Positions 8,178-17,019 of a stretch of DNA of 64,000 bases are shown piece after piece (within the stretch, counting starts at the first letter, position 1; each line of letters starts with the position of its first letter). The position numbers and the translations under genes are program-made. The notes beneath the pieces are model-generated. The model worked only from the letters and a program-made list of their open reading frames with translations, did no database searches and was not told the DNA's origin. This DNA comes from Myroides fluvii (GTDB lineage: Bacteria; Bacteroidota; Bacteroidia; Flavobacteriales; Flavobacteriaceae): positions 3,702,905-3,766,904 of the forward strand of contig NZ_CP039934.1 of assembly GCF_009792295.1 (NCBI RefSeq), written 5' to 3'.

Positions 8178-9278
8178 ATGAATGAATTACAAGATTTTTT
8201 AGACAACTGTCAATTACCCGACACCACTCATATCCAAGATACTTTCTTTTCTGCTACTAAGATGACTCGAAGGGAAGAACTGTGGACTAATTTATATGCT
8301 TTTTTCTTCGATTGTAATGCACGACATAATCTAGGTACACTTTATATTGACACATTTCTTGAAGTAATAAACAAAAAGAGCGTATCGAAAACTAAAATCG
8401 ACTTACAAAGCTCTTACATTTTGAAACCAGAAGAACCAACACTAAAAGGTGGTAGAATCGATTTAGTAATCGAAGACAAACAAACGTCTATAATTATTGA
8501 AAATAAAGTAGGTCATCATTTAGCTAATGATCTAAAAGACTATTATAACAGTATCACAAATCAAAATAAAGTCGGGATTGTTCTAAGTATAAAAAAATAT
8601 TCTCAAGCAGAATTAACGGAACATTTTATCAATATTACCCACGAAGAATTAATTCTAGCGATGTATGTAGCCTATGAAACAAACAAAGAACAAGGCGAAC
8701 TGAAATACAACATTCTCTTTGAGGAATTCTACAAAAATGTAATAAATGAATCTAAAACAATTAACATGGAACAAGTGAATTTTTACCTAAAAAATACGGA
8801 GAAAATCAATGATATTGTTGAAATAAAAAAACAATATGAACAACATATAGCTAAACAATTGAATGATGTAAAGGACAGTTATGAAGAAAATTTTGAGGTG
8901 ATCCATTTCGATCAACGACATATCTTATATCTAAAAAATAAAAAGAACAATAACCTAATGATTACCCTGGTATATGATAATTTAGTTCAAGGAAAACCGG
9001 AACTCCGTTTCTTTGTGGAACTACAGCATGATTTATTGCAGACTTTTAGAAGCAAATTCCAACTTGATAATTTTAACTTTGATGAAACCGAAAAGAAATG
9101 CCTTGTAAAAGAATTTACAAAGAACAAGGGGAAATGGGGACATTTTGCTTATCAACATTTTAAATTATCGGAAAAAAACATTAGCAACTTAGCTGAATTT
9201 ATTACTGAAGAACTAAATAAAAGTGCAGCTTTACACATCTATACTAAAATCGTAAATAACCCTCTTTTTCAAGATTAA
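8178..9278 (+). CDS. PD-(D/E)XK nuclease family protein
   Basis: 366 aa. The nuclease core is visible at residues 91-115: GGRID with D95, then IIIENKVGHH with E108 and K110, giving the D-x12-ExK catalytic signature of the PD-(D/E)XK superfamily, PDDEXK_4-like subgroup. A preceding helix RREELWTNLYAFFFD (31-45) and the following DLKDYYNSI (119-127) match the conserved flanking elements of that subgroup. The C-terminal half, rich in K, N and F, is not recognised. It is cytoplasmic and presumably Mg-dependent on DNA. Coupling to a WYL regulator suggests a defence or DNA-maintenance role, not demonstrated. Confidence 0.85.
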   Translation: MNELQDFLDNCQLPDTTHIQDTFFSATKMTRREELWTNLYAFFFDCNARHNLGTLYIDTFLEVINKKSVSKTKIDLQSSYILKPEEPTLKGGRIDLVIEDKQTSIIIENKVGHHLANDLKDYYNSITNQNKVGIVLSIKKYSQAELTEHFINITHEELILAMYVAYETNKEQGELKYNILFEEFYKNVINESKTINMEQVNFYLKNTEKINDIVEIKKQYEQHIAKQLNDVKDSYEENFEVIHFDQRHILYLKNKKNNNLMITLVYDNLVQGKPELRFFVELQHDLLQTFRSKFQLDNFNFDETEKKCLVKEFTKNKGKWGHFAYQHFKLSEKNISNLAEFITEELNKSAALHIYTKIVNNPLFQD

Positions 9279-9487
9279 AACACGATATCGATTAGGTAAA
9301 ATTCGAGATAAAATAGGGGTAAACTTTGAATAGTTGTTTAACCCTTAAAAGGAATAATCTAACGACTTTCTAACTTTGAAAGAATGACGTAATACTATAT
9401 AAAATACGATGATCAACTTCTAAATTAGTTGCAATAAAACCTTATACTTTTTAGCTCATTTTTTGATCTATTACTTAGGAAAAGTAA

Positions 9488-12400
9488 TTATATTTTTTTT
9501 CTCTTTAAGATAAAAAATAAGAAAGTAACCACACATAAGATTGCAAATACATAAGATATTCCATTTTTCTTATTCGGTTCTTTTGCTAAAACTAGAGATG
9601 ATTCATCACCAGACAGAATGAACCCAGCCCAATAAAAAGGATGTTTTAGTTGCTCTTCTTCTGTCATTTCTAAATACTTTAACTTAGCTATTCGCAAAGC
9701 AGTTGCTTTATCATCTTGCTCAAGTAATTGTTTGTAAAACGAAATCATAATCTGTTTTGTCGATAGATCCGGAGCATTCCACAAACTAGCAATAGTTGTT
9801 GGAATTCCAGCAGTATTAAATGCTTGTCGTATAGAAACCAAATTACCTCCATCTTTAAACCCTCCTATACCTGTATTACAAGCGCTTAAAACAGCCAAAT
9901 CAGCCTGCAAATTAAGCCCATACAATTCCGAAATATACATTTTATGATCTTGTTCCGTATTAGAAAAAACGAGATTACTCAATTCAACATCTTCGTAATT
10001 TAAATCTGAGTGCATGGCCAAGTGTAAAATAGAGATCTCCTCCCGTAGAGATTTAAAGTTGGACTTAGATGCTGAAGGTCCCTTAAATATTTTATTTGGA
10101 ATAAGTTTAGCTATTTCCATTATTTCTTCTTCAGCTCCTTTTAATGAATAGTTACTTCCTCGAACTGCTTGAATATTAGCTCTAACTTTTCCTTCATATT
10201 CTGGAGCGAATAAGACAACTTGTTTAGTTGAAGTAGATGTTTTAAATTCCTTTTGTTTGTTTAAAAAAAAGAAATTGGGAGCATACGAAATCGTATGCTC
10301 TTCAATAAGGTATTTATTGTTGTGCACTAAAACTTCAAAAGGTAAATAGTGCAAAATATCATCAGCAATAATAACGGTTAAAGGAGAATTCTCAAAACCA
10401 GCAGGAAACAGCCTATTAAACAGATGATTACCTTGTTTTTTAATCACGTCAATAGGCGTACTTACATTAGTAAGTGAATATAAGTATGTCTCTATATCGA
10501 GCTTCAAATCTGCATAATTTTCAATAGGCTGATAGGTCACCTTCCCTTTATCTAATTCAATCTTGACTAACTTATCTCCACTAACTTTAAATTTTACAAT
10601 TTTTTTATTGACTAATTCTTCTACCTGAATTTCGGGAATACTAAAAGCTATTCCTTGTTTATATGAAGCAAGTAAATGGCTCGTTTGATCACGGAGTTCT
10701 TTCTCTTTTTCAAAAATATTTTGGGCTATATGTTGACTCTTTGATTTTAAGTATTCTTTTTTCAAATATGTTAGATAAGCTCGTGTTTCTTGTTCTTGTT
10801 CCACTAAATCATACAACTGTTGATTACCAGTCATTCTCCTTTTTAGAAGAAACGTATTGATCAGATCTTGCGATGTTACAACCTCCATAAAGGTAAGGAG
10901 TTGGTTGTTTTTTTGATTTGAAAATGTTCCATTTGAAGCAAACGTCAATAATCCACTGACAATTTGATCAAAAGTTTGTTGAAGCTTGTCATTCAAAGGA
11001 GTAGTTCCTAGATTACTTTGAAACTCCACTAATGCAAGCCAATATAACTTTTCTTTCAAGAAAAGTAAATCCTCATTTGTCGAGGGCAGAGATTCTGCTA
11101 AACTGCAATAACGGGATGCATTTTGTATGTTATACCCTGGTTGATAGTTGATCACTTCGTCTGAAAGAAGATGAAAGGCCACTGGCGTGTTTTCATTGAT
11201 TAACTTATTTATTTCCTGCATAGCTTCTGTTGTACGCTTCAATTCAAGTAGAGCTTTTGCCTTACTGAAAGACAAATTTTGTTTGACCAAACTTGTATTG
11301 GTTGGGTTCTTTTCTAAAACAGTTACTAATTGTAGTACTTTTGAATAAGCTTTCTTTTGTAGAAAAAAAACAGCTATTTTACCATTTAGTTCACTGTGTT
11401 GATCAACCTCTCCATATTGCTTATTAATTTTTAGCGCTTTCTTAAAGTATTCCAAGGCTTTTTCTGATTCCTTTCTAGCATAGAATTCCCCTGCTAATTG
11501 CAAAGCATAGGTATAGGTATCATACTCATAGGAACGTAACTTTTCTGTTTGAACAAGCGATTCGATCTCTGACAATACCTTCACCAACATCGATTCGTTA
11601 TTCTCAGCAGAATAAAGCCAAATCATGTTAGTATAATACGCTAATTCTTGGGAAACACCGATAGGGCTTTGTCTTAAACGTTGAATTGAGTCTTTATTAT
11701 TTCGGTACAGCTCAATGCCTTTTGTAAGATAACCCTCTGCTTTTTTATAGTTTCCAATATTAGTTTCAGCAATTCCTAAATCCATATAAATATTAATTAG
11801 ATAATAAATAGAAGATTCTGTTGTTGATTCTGATACGGTCCGAGCTAATTCTAAATATTTCAAACTTTTCGATCGCATGTACAGAAAACGATCACTATAA
11901 AGTACAGATAAATCTCGATATGCTATGGCTAGCATGGTGTTATCTTTTCGTTTTTGAGCGAGGTCAATCAATTCATTAAAATAGGTTAGAGATTCCTGAA
12001 ACGCTCCAAGATTTGTGGTTACTAGGGCCAAAGAGTGATACGATTTAAGCAAAAGTATTGAATCTACTTCCTTACTCATTTTATTATATATCACTTGTTG
12101 TTTTATGTGCTCATAGGCTTGTTGTTTACTTCTCAAAAAATTATAAGAAATCATTCCTAATCGCCTATGCATATGGGATATTTTTTCAGGGTTAATCTCA
12201 GATTTATCACCTAAATGCCCCCTTAACTCCATGAGTACCTCCACACTTTCCAACATCTCATCATACCCTTCTTTATATGCTTTTGATGTAGCTATTAGGT
12301 ATTCCGCTTGCGTAAATCTTAACTGTGCACTTAAACTTTTACGAATGTATTTATTTTCCTTCTCAGCTAGTTCAATCGCTTTTTCTCTATAATCTATAGC

Positions 12401-12520
12401 CCTTTTAAAATGCTGATTCAAATCGAGTGAATCAGCTTTTTTTGTATGTCCTTGCCAGGATGTCTGAGCTGGAACAAAAATGGAATAAAAGATTACACAA
12501 AAAACAATTATTTTTTTCAT
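9488..12520 (-). CDS. Exported TPR-CHAT caspase-like protease with C-terminal membrane anchor
   Basis: 1010 aa. It has a signal peptide (KKIIVFCVIFYSIFVPAQT), about 12 tetratricopeptide-like repeats over residues ~20-480 (for example SEKALEYFKKALKINKQYGE), then a helical linker and a CHAT domain from ~680 to 965. The CHAT dyad is visible as LHLAMHS with His837 and LSACNTGIG with Cys881. Residues ~985-1005 form a membrane helix (YVFAILCVVTFLFFI) followed by KRKKI. This implies a periplasmic protease tethered to the inner membrane. It is the last gene of an operon behind a sigma factor and a membrane TPR protein. CHAT proteins are cysteine peptidases or self-association platforms; the target here is unknown. 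Confidence 0.88.
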   Translation of the reverse strand: MKKIIVFCVIFYSIFVPAQTSWQGHTKKADSLDLNQHFKRAIDYREKAIELAEKENKYIRKSLSAQLRFTQAEYLIATSKAYKEGYDEMLESVEVLMELRGHLGDKSEINPEKISHMHRRLGMISYNFLRSKQQAYEHIKQQVIYNKMSKEVDSILLLKSYHSLALVTTNLGAFQESLTYFNELIDLAQKRKDNTMLAIAYRDLSVLYSDRFLYMRSKSLKYLELARTVSESTTESSIYYLINIYMDLGIAETNIGNYKKAEGYLTKGIELYRNNKDSIQRLRQSPIGVSQELAYYTNMIWLYSAENNESMLVKVLSEIESLVQTEKLRSYEYDTYTYALQLAGEFYARKESEKALEYFKKALKINKQYGEVDQHSELNGKIAVFFLQKKAYSKVLQLVTVLEKNPTNTSLVKQNLSFSKAKALLELKRTTEAMQEINKLINENTPVAFHLLSDEVINYQPGYNIQNASRYCSLAESLPSTNEDLLFLKEKLYWLALVEFQSNLGTTPLNDKLQQTFDQIVSGLLTFASNGTFSNQKNNQLLTFMEVVTSQDLINTFLLKRRMTGNQQLYDLVEQEQETRAYLTYLKKEYLKSKSQHIAQNIFEKEKELRDQTSHLLASYKQGIAFSIPEIQVEELVNKKIVKFKVSGDKLVKIELDKGKVTYQPIENYADLKLDIETYLYSLTNVSTPIDVIKKQGNHLFNRLFPAGFENSPLTVIIADDILHYLPFEVLVHNNKYLIEEHTISYAPNFFFLNKQKEFKTSTSTKQVVLFAPEYEGKVRANIQAVRGSNYSLKGAEEEIMEIAKLIPNKIFKGPSASKSNFKSLREEISILHLAMHSDLNYEDVELSNLVFSNTEQDHKMYISELYGLNLQADLAVLSACNTGIGGFKDGGNLVSIRQAFNTAGIPTTIASLWNAPDLSTKQIMISFYKQLLEQDDKATALRIAKLKYLEMTEEEQLKHPFYWAGFILSGDESSLVLAKEPNKKNGISYVFAILCVVTFLFFILKRKKI

Positions 12521-12609
12521 ACTTGTTTATTTAACAATTCTAGAAGTGAAGTATAATCTACTCTAAAAAAGGTTTAATAATCGTAGGTTTTACCCTTACA
12601 CTTTTTACT

Positions 12610-13326
12610 TTATTTTTTTATTTGCTTTAGTAATACTTGAGCTTCTTTCGCTTTACTTGATTGCAATTCAATAGTTTTAGTTAAATAATATTGTGCGCGC
12701 GCTATATTTTGTAACTTAAGATGAGCTAAGGCCAGATACCAATTTATTTGTCCTTCATAATTGCCCTTATTCTGCCAACTTGTTGTTTCAAGTACCTCAA
12801 TGGCTTTCTCAATTTGATTATCTGCCAATAAACTCATCGCATAGTAAAAACAACTAACTTCTGTGTTATCTTCCTGACATAGAGAGTAAAACAGTTCAGT
12901 AGCTACATGATAATCTCGACTGTCATAAGCATTAAATGCTTGATCGATTTTCCTTACTGTAGTTTCTGTATAGCGTACAGTAGGAGCCACAACATTAGGA
13001 TACACTTCAAAATATGTTTTATACGTTTTATCATAATTTTCTGGGGTATTAATCCAGTAAGCTATGCCTAATCCGACAACTAAAACAGCTGCAATTCGAA
13101 ACCATACTCCCTTTTTATTGTGAATACTTTTCTGTTGATCCAACTGTTTCAAGCGTTCTTTTAACTTATTACGTTGATCTTTCTTGATAGCTTGAGCAAG
13201 CGACAATTGAAAAACAACCTCTTCTTTTATCTTTTGATCTTCCTCCACTTGTCTTTTTAACAAGGCCTTTTCTTCGGCAGTTACTTTGTTTTGAACGAAC
13301 TTGTCGATTAAATCTCCTATATTCAT
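12610..13326 (-). CDS. Single-pass membrane protein with periplasmic TPR domain (possible anti-sigma factor)
   Basis: 238 aa. The N-terminal ~65 residues are cytoplasmic and helical (MNIGDLIDKFVQNKVTAEEK ... QLSLAQAIKKDQRNKLKERL), followed by one membrane helix (VWFRIAAVLVVGLGIAYWI) and a periplasmic TPR-like region (DQAFNAYDSRDYHVATELFY; IEKAIEVLETTSWQNKG; INWYLALAHLKLQNIARAQY). The layout of short cytosolic helix, membrane helix and periplasmic sensor is that of anti-sigma factors. The start codon overlaps the stop of the sigma-factor gene by 4 bp (ATGA), which favours stoichiometric coupling. No canonical zinc anti-sigma motif is visible, so the role is inferred from topology and context. 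Confidence 0.75.
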   Translation of the reverse strand: MNIGDLIDKFVQNKVTAEEKALLKRQVEEDQKIKEEVVFQLSLAQAIKKDQRNKLKERLKQLDQQKSIHNKKGVWFRIAAVLVVGLGIAYWINTPENYDKTYKTYFEVYPNVVAPTVRYTETTVRKIDQAFNAYDSRDYHVATELFYSLCQEDNTEVSCFYYAMSLLADNQIEKAIEVLETTSWQNKGNYEGQINWYLALAHLKLQNIARAQYYLTKTIELQSSKAKEAQVLLKQIKK

Positions 13327-13865
13327 TTTGTTTTAAATACTAATGCTTTAAGTTGCTTGATACAACGTGATTTTTGACTTTTTACTACATCGCTAGATGC
13401 ATAATTCAATTTTTGTTTGATTTGTTCCATAGATAAATTTTCATAATAAAACAACGTAAGTACTTCTTGACACCTATGCCCTAGTAATTGATAACTACTT
13501 AGCACTTGTGCTAGCTGTTCTTCTTCTATTGCCCATTCTTCTTCTTTTTCTTGTTTTAATAAAAACTCATAATCAACAAAATCTTCCGTAACTATTTTTA
13601 CGTTTAAACGATTGTATATTTTATATTTTCCAATAGCAAACAAATACGTCTTAATAGAACTACTAAAGACTTTCAGGTCTCCCGCAAGGATATTTTCATA
13701 CATTGCGATAATACTGTCTTGATAGATATCAGCCGTATCTTGTTCACTTATAGCAAAACGCCCAGCGAATAGCGTAAATTCCTTTTTGTACAGCATATAC
13801 ACTTCTTCTATTGCTTTTTGTTCGCCAGCTTGTATTTGCTTGATTACTCTTTTTTCTCTACTCAT
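13323..13865 (-). CDS. RNA polymerase sigma factor, ECF-type sigma-70 family
   Basis: 180 aa. Region 2 is seen at ~15-85 (EVYMLYKKEFTLFAGRF ... DTADIYQDSIIAMYENI) and region 4 at ~120-175 (QLLGHRCQEVLTLFYYENLS ... MEQIKQKLNYASSDVVKSQK). There is no sigma domain 3, as in ECF sigmas. It heads an operon with a membrane TPR protein (4-bp overlap) and a TPR-CHAT protease. A TATGTTTG box (13949-13956, minus strand) and a G9 homopolymer in the leader lie upstream. Its regulon cannot be read from the window; the nearby surface-lipoprotein operon is a candidate. Confidence 0.88.
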   Translation of the reverse strand: MSREKRVIKQIQAGEQKAIEEVYMLYKKEFTLFAGRFAISEQDTADIYQDSIIAMYENILAGDLKVFSSSIKTYLFAIGKYKIYNRLNVKIVTEDFVDYEFLLKQEKEEEWAIEEEQLAQVLSSYQLLGHRCQEVLTLFYYENLSMEQIKQKLNYASSDVVKSQKSRCIKQLKALVFKTK

Positions 13866-13926
13866 TACTATGCTCCTTACTCCTGTAAGTATTTACACGA
13901 CCCAATTTATTTCTCCTTTCAGAACA

Positions 13927-13956
13927 CCCCCCCCCTCTATCCTTCAAACAAACATA
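13927..13956 (-). promoter_or_regulatory. -7 box TATGTTTG and G9 tract ahead of sigma-factor operon
   Basis: On the minus strand TATGTTTG (13949-13956) fits the Bacteroidota -7 consensus TAnnTTTG. About 13 bases downstream is an uninterrupted run of nine G (nine C on the plus strand, 13927-13935), inside the predicted 5' leader 62 bp from the sigma ATG. Such runs are prone to slipped-strand length change. No clean TTTG -33 element was found at 19-20 bp. Confidence 0.5.
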
Positions 13957-14263
13957 GACTTTTACACCAACTTAAGACGTCTTATAGTAAATAAAATGTA
14001 TTTTTTATGTTAAAATAAATAAATCTAAATAACTTCTTTTACTAAGAAAGAAGGATGTAAAAAAGGGAAGTTCCTCTGATTTCCTTGCATAAGTCTTTCT
14101 TTTTTTACTTATCCATTAGTTTGATTTGGTATTATGCCTTGCAAATGTACTCCGCCCATCTACCCCATACTGCGCAAAACCTCCCTGCAGTTGAATTAAA
14201 CTACAAGGAGGTAACATTTATGAGAAAAATTAAGGGTTAAATGAGAATAAGCTCCAAGACTGT
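13957..14263. other. Intergenic region with a long hairpin
   Basis: Between the sigma operon and the lipoprotein operon. An imperfect 14-bp hairpin (14179-14212, ACCTCC...GGAGGT, two G-U-type mismatches, 6-nt loop) lies ~50 bp after the last lipoprotein gene's stop and could end that transcript, although no strong T-tract follows. Nothing else was seen. Confidence 0.45.
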
Positions 14264-15562
14264 TTACTGTTTTTCAACAACAAACAAAGCATTAGCATAA
14301 GTACTATATTCTCCCGAAGACAAATTAAATGCTTGATTATTTTTCCAGTACTTAGCCACATAGTTTGATCCCTTTCCATCGTTTTCATATCCTATAATAT
14401 GCGTGGTATCTTGATGTAAAACAATATCATTGGCCCTAGACTCTTGTTTACCTTCTCCTAAAGGCAAGAATTCCTTTACTCCATTCTTCCAATAGGTAGC
14501 TACATAATGACGTCCATTACTTACCTGCCCAACCAAATGTGCAATTCCATTATCTATAACCACAGCATTCGCATAAGAAGATGACTCACCACCATCAAGA
14601 TAGTGCAGGATGTGATCCTTCCAATAGACTGCCTTACCATCAAAATGTCCGGCCACATAAACGCTTCCAGCATCCAGGAACATGGCACGAGCATTAGCAC
14701 TCTTTTTTCCATCCGATAGATGAACAGCAACGCCATTTTTCCAATACTTAGCTGTTTCAGGTCCGTTATCGTTCTTTTGAGTAGCTCCAGCTACATAAAC
14801 ATCACCCTGCTCAACAGTAATCGACACGGCACCTCCGTAATTACCCGAAGTGTTTAAGCTTATCTCTGTACCGTTTTTCCAGTATTTGGTTGTAACTTCC
14901 ACACCGTCATATGACGTTCCTGCTACATATACATCCTCACCATCGACAAATATTCCACTCGCTATATTGTATTGACTTCCATCTGTTAATTCATAACGAA
15001 CGCCATTTTTCCAATACAAAGCAGTAGGATTATCATTGGGGTTATAACTATCCATTTCATAACCTGCGATATATACATTTCCTTGATTGACAAAAATGTC
15101 CGTAGCAAAAGCGTGTCTTGTACCATCCGTGAGTACATGTAGTTTTTTATTTTTCCAGTAGACCGCTCTGTTTTTTCCATCGACATACTGATTTCCTACA
15201 ATATAAAGATCGGTTAAACTAGTCGATACCTTGATCCAAAGTTCCTCACTATCCAAGTACCCTTCTTTTTTTGCGACAACCTTGTAGTTTCCTTCTTTTT
15301 CAAAAAGATATGAACTACCTGTTATGGGTTGATCATCAATGTAAATAGCAGCTTCTATTGCGGCATCTTCAAGGTAAACTTTGAAAGTTACTTCCTCATT
15401 TTCTTCTACTTCAGACAGGGAGCTGAACAAATTCAACTGCTTATCTTCTACAACTTCAACCTCTTGATGGATACCATCGTCCTTTGAACAAGACCAAAAA
15501 ATAGCCATAAAGCATAGCATTAGCCCTAGGTAGATTCTAAACTGTTTCTTTTCTTTTTTCAT
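14264..15562 (-). CDS. Surface lipoprotein with ~45-residue beta-propeller-like repeats
   Basis: 432 aa. Lipoprotein signal MKKEKKQFRIYLGLMLCFM followed by FWSCSKDDG (lipobox Cys). An Ig/PKD-like segment spans ~45-110 (EENEEVTFKVYLEDAAIEA). From ~115 to the end there are about seven repeats of a pattern near AxYWKNGVxxxLTDG...A.xIFVdgxDVYVAG, which strongly suggests a beta-propeller or beta-rich repeat domain exposed at the surface. It is the last gene of a five-gene operon and overlaps the preceding gene by 4 bp. No catalytic residues are evident; the role may be adhesion or binding. Confidence 0.82.
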   Translation of the reverse strand: MKKEKKQFRIYLGLMLCFMAIFWSCSKDDGIHQEVEVVEDKQLNLFSSLSEVEENEEVTFKVYLEDAAIEAAIYIDDQPITGSSYLFEKEGNYKVVAKKEGYLDSEELWIKVSTSLTDLYIVGNQYVDGKNRAVYWKNKKLHVLTDGTRHAFATDIFVNQGNVYIAGYEMDSYNPNDNPTALYWKNGVRYELTDGSQYNIASGIFVDGEDVYVAGTSYDGVEVTTKYWKNGTEISLNTSGNYGGAVSITVEQGDVYVAGATQKNDNGPETAKYWKNGVAVHLSDGKKSANARAMFLDAGSVYVAGHFDGKAVYWKDHILHYLDGGESSSYANAVVIDNGIAHLVGQVSNGRHYVATYWKNGVKEFLPLGEGKQESRANDIVLHQDTTHIIGYENDGKGSNYVAKYWKNNQAFNLSSGEYSTYANALFVVEKQ

Positions 15563-16347
15563 TTGTATTCTTCTTTTAGTGTATTCAAGTGAGAACCTTC
15601 TTCCGTTCTTTTAAAAACATTCCGCAAATTACCTATGGATAACTGGAGTGTTGTACTCGTTAGCTGGGTTATTCTCATAGGTACTTCACCAGCTTTAGTA
15701 GTAATGAATAAAGTGTCCTTACCCACTAGTCGATAGGTACTCGCCAGTATCTCACTATCTACACAACCTTCCTCTTCCTCTTCATAGGATTGACCTAAAA
15801 AGGTATAATCAGCGAAAAAATGATAAAACGATTCCCTTTCACAAGCGGTTAAAGACACCTCCACTTCACCTCTAAACTCCTTATCTCTCATCCATTTACC
15901 ACGGATAAACTCTTCGGTTGTAAGTTTACGTGTTTTAAACACACCTATTTTACTATTACTCGTATTTCCTTTAGCGTCTTTGGCAACAACATACCAATAG
16001 TAAGTTGTATCAGGGCTGAGTATATTTTGTAAACGATAGGTGGTTGTTCTTAAGTTTTCTACAGGCCTACTTTGTGGTAAATCAATCGTATCCAAATACA
16101 AGGTATAATATATTTCTCGGTCATCCGATAGACGAATTGCCTGCCATTCAAAGGTAAGTCCTTCAAAATCCACCTCCATTAATTGATCTGCTGGTGTTAG
16201 CAATACCGCTTGTTCTAGTTCAACATAAGCTGCATCATCATTCTTTGAACAGCTTAAAAAAAGTGCTATTCCTACCATTATTCCAACCAAGCGCCTGCCT
16301 TGTTGAAACAAGGTATTTCTCCCATTTTTCATTCTTATTGTACCCAT
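15559..16347 (-). CDS. Lipoprotein with fibronectin-III-like and lipocalin-like parts
   Basis: About 262 aa from the ATG at 16347, 5 bp after the upstream stop; an in-frame TTG at 16368 and an ATG at 16332 are alternatives. The basic N-terminus leads to a hydrophobic stretch and FLSCSKNDD (lipobox). Residues ~45-140 resemble a fibronectin type III domain: LTPADQLMEVDFEGLTFEWQ, then LSPDTTYYWYVVAKDAKGNT. The C-terminal part, with RGKWMRDKEF and later YRLVGKDTLFITTKAGEV, resembles the small lipocalin-like modules of Bacteroidota lipoproteins. Fourth gene of the lipoprotein operon; exact function unknown. Confidence 0.78.
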   Translation of the reverse strand: MGTIRMKNGRNTLFQQGRRLVGIMVGIALFLSCSKNDDAAYVELEQAVLLTPADQLMEVDFEGLTFEWQAIRLSDDREIYYTLYLDTIDLPQSRPVENLRTTTYRLQNILSPDTTYYWYVVAKDAKGNTSNSKIGVFKTRKLTTEEFIRGKWMRDKEFRGEVEVSLTACERESFYHFFADYTFLGQSYEEEEEGCVDSEILASTYRLVGKDTLFITTKAGEVPMRITQLTSTTLQLSIGNLRNVFKRTEEGSHLNTLKEEYK

Positions 16348-16351
16348 GAGA

Positions 16352-17008
16352 CTATAAATTAAATTCAAATACTTCAGTGATAGTAAATTTTCCTTCGGTC
16401 ATATTCAACTTAGCTCCTATTCCATCAAGCGGATATACATCAAAACTGAACGTACCTGAAAGTTTTGTATAACCTTCCACTCCTGTTGGATAGCCAAAAA
16501 CGGTTTGCTCCCCAACCTCAGCACTTGTTATTTCTAAAGTTCCTACTTGTTTATCCGGATGATTGGCATCACCTGAAACATAGGTTGTCGTAGCGCGAAG
16601 GGCTCGATCCGAATTAAAAATGCCCCATGCAGTCCCTACTTCGAATTCTTTAAGGACAAGCGGATAGACCCCCTTAGGATCTTTAAACTTCTGCGCTGGA
16701 ATTGCTACATATAATCCCATAGTTTCAACAAGATCCTCTTCAGTAGCGCTGTTGGTATCTATAATGCTGTGTGCACTAATGTAAAGGTAAAAATAAATTT
16801 CTCCTTGTGTATTTTCTTGTTGCTCTGTAAGGAGGGTAGTCAAACTAGACTGCCAATCTTCTCCATTTACCTTCATAGACAATTGGGTTTTCCCTTCTCC
16901 TAGAGACGTTGAATCCGCCAAATCATTCTTTGAGCAGGAGGTAATCGTCCACCCAAATAGTAGTAAAATAATTAGACTTCCGAAGCTAGTAGTAAAAATT
17001 GTTCTCAT
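16352..17008 (-). CDS. Surface lipoprotein of unknown function
   Basis: 218 aa. It has a signal peptide with lipobox: MRTIFTTSFGSLIILLLFGW then TITSCSKND. The mature protein is predicted beta-rich (KTQLSMKVNGEDWQSSL; GTLEITSAEVGEQTVFGYPT; LSGTFSFDVYPLDG) and ends in KFTITEVFEFNL. The KVNGxxWxS start resembles many small Bacteroidota surface lipoproteins of the DUF6252 type, but the match is not certain. It sits 11 bp after the beta-barrel gene in the operon, so it may dock on that barrel. Confidence 0.75.
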   Translation of the reverse strand: MRTIFTTSFGSLIILLLFGWTITSCSKNDLADSTSLGEGKTQLSMKVNGEDWQSSLTTLLTEQQENTQGEIYFYLYISAHSIIDTNSATEEDLVETMGLYVAIPAQKFKDPKGVYPLVLKEFEVGTAWGIFNSDRALRATTTYVSGDANHPDKQVGTLEITSAEVGEQTVFGYPTGVEGYTKLSGTFSFDVYPLDGIGAKLNMTEGKFTITEVFEFNL

Positions 17009-17019
17009 ACTTCATTTTT

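Noticed and set aside
14554..15186. Two short frames inside the YWKNG repeat lipoprotein
   Set aside because: They are alternate-frame readings of the repeats and lack independent support.
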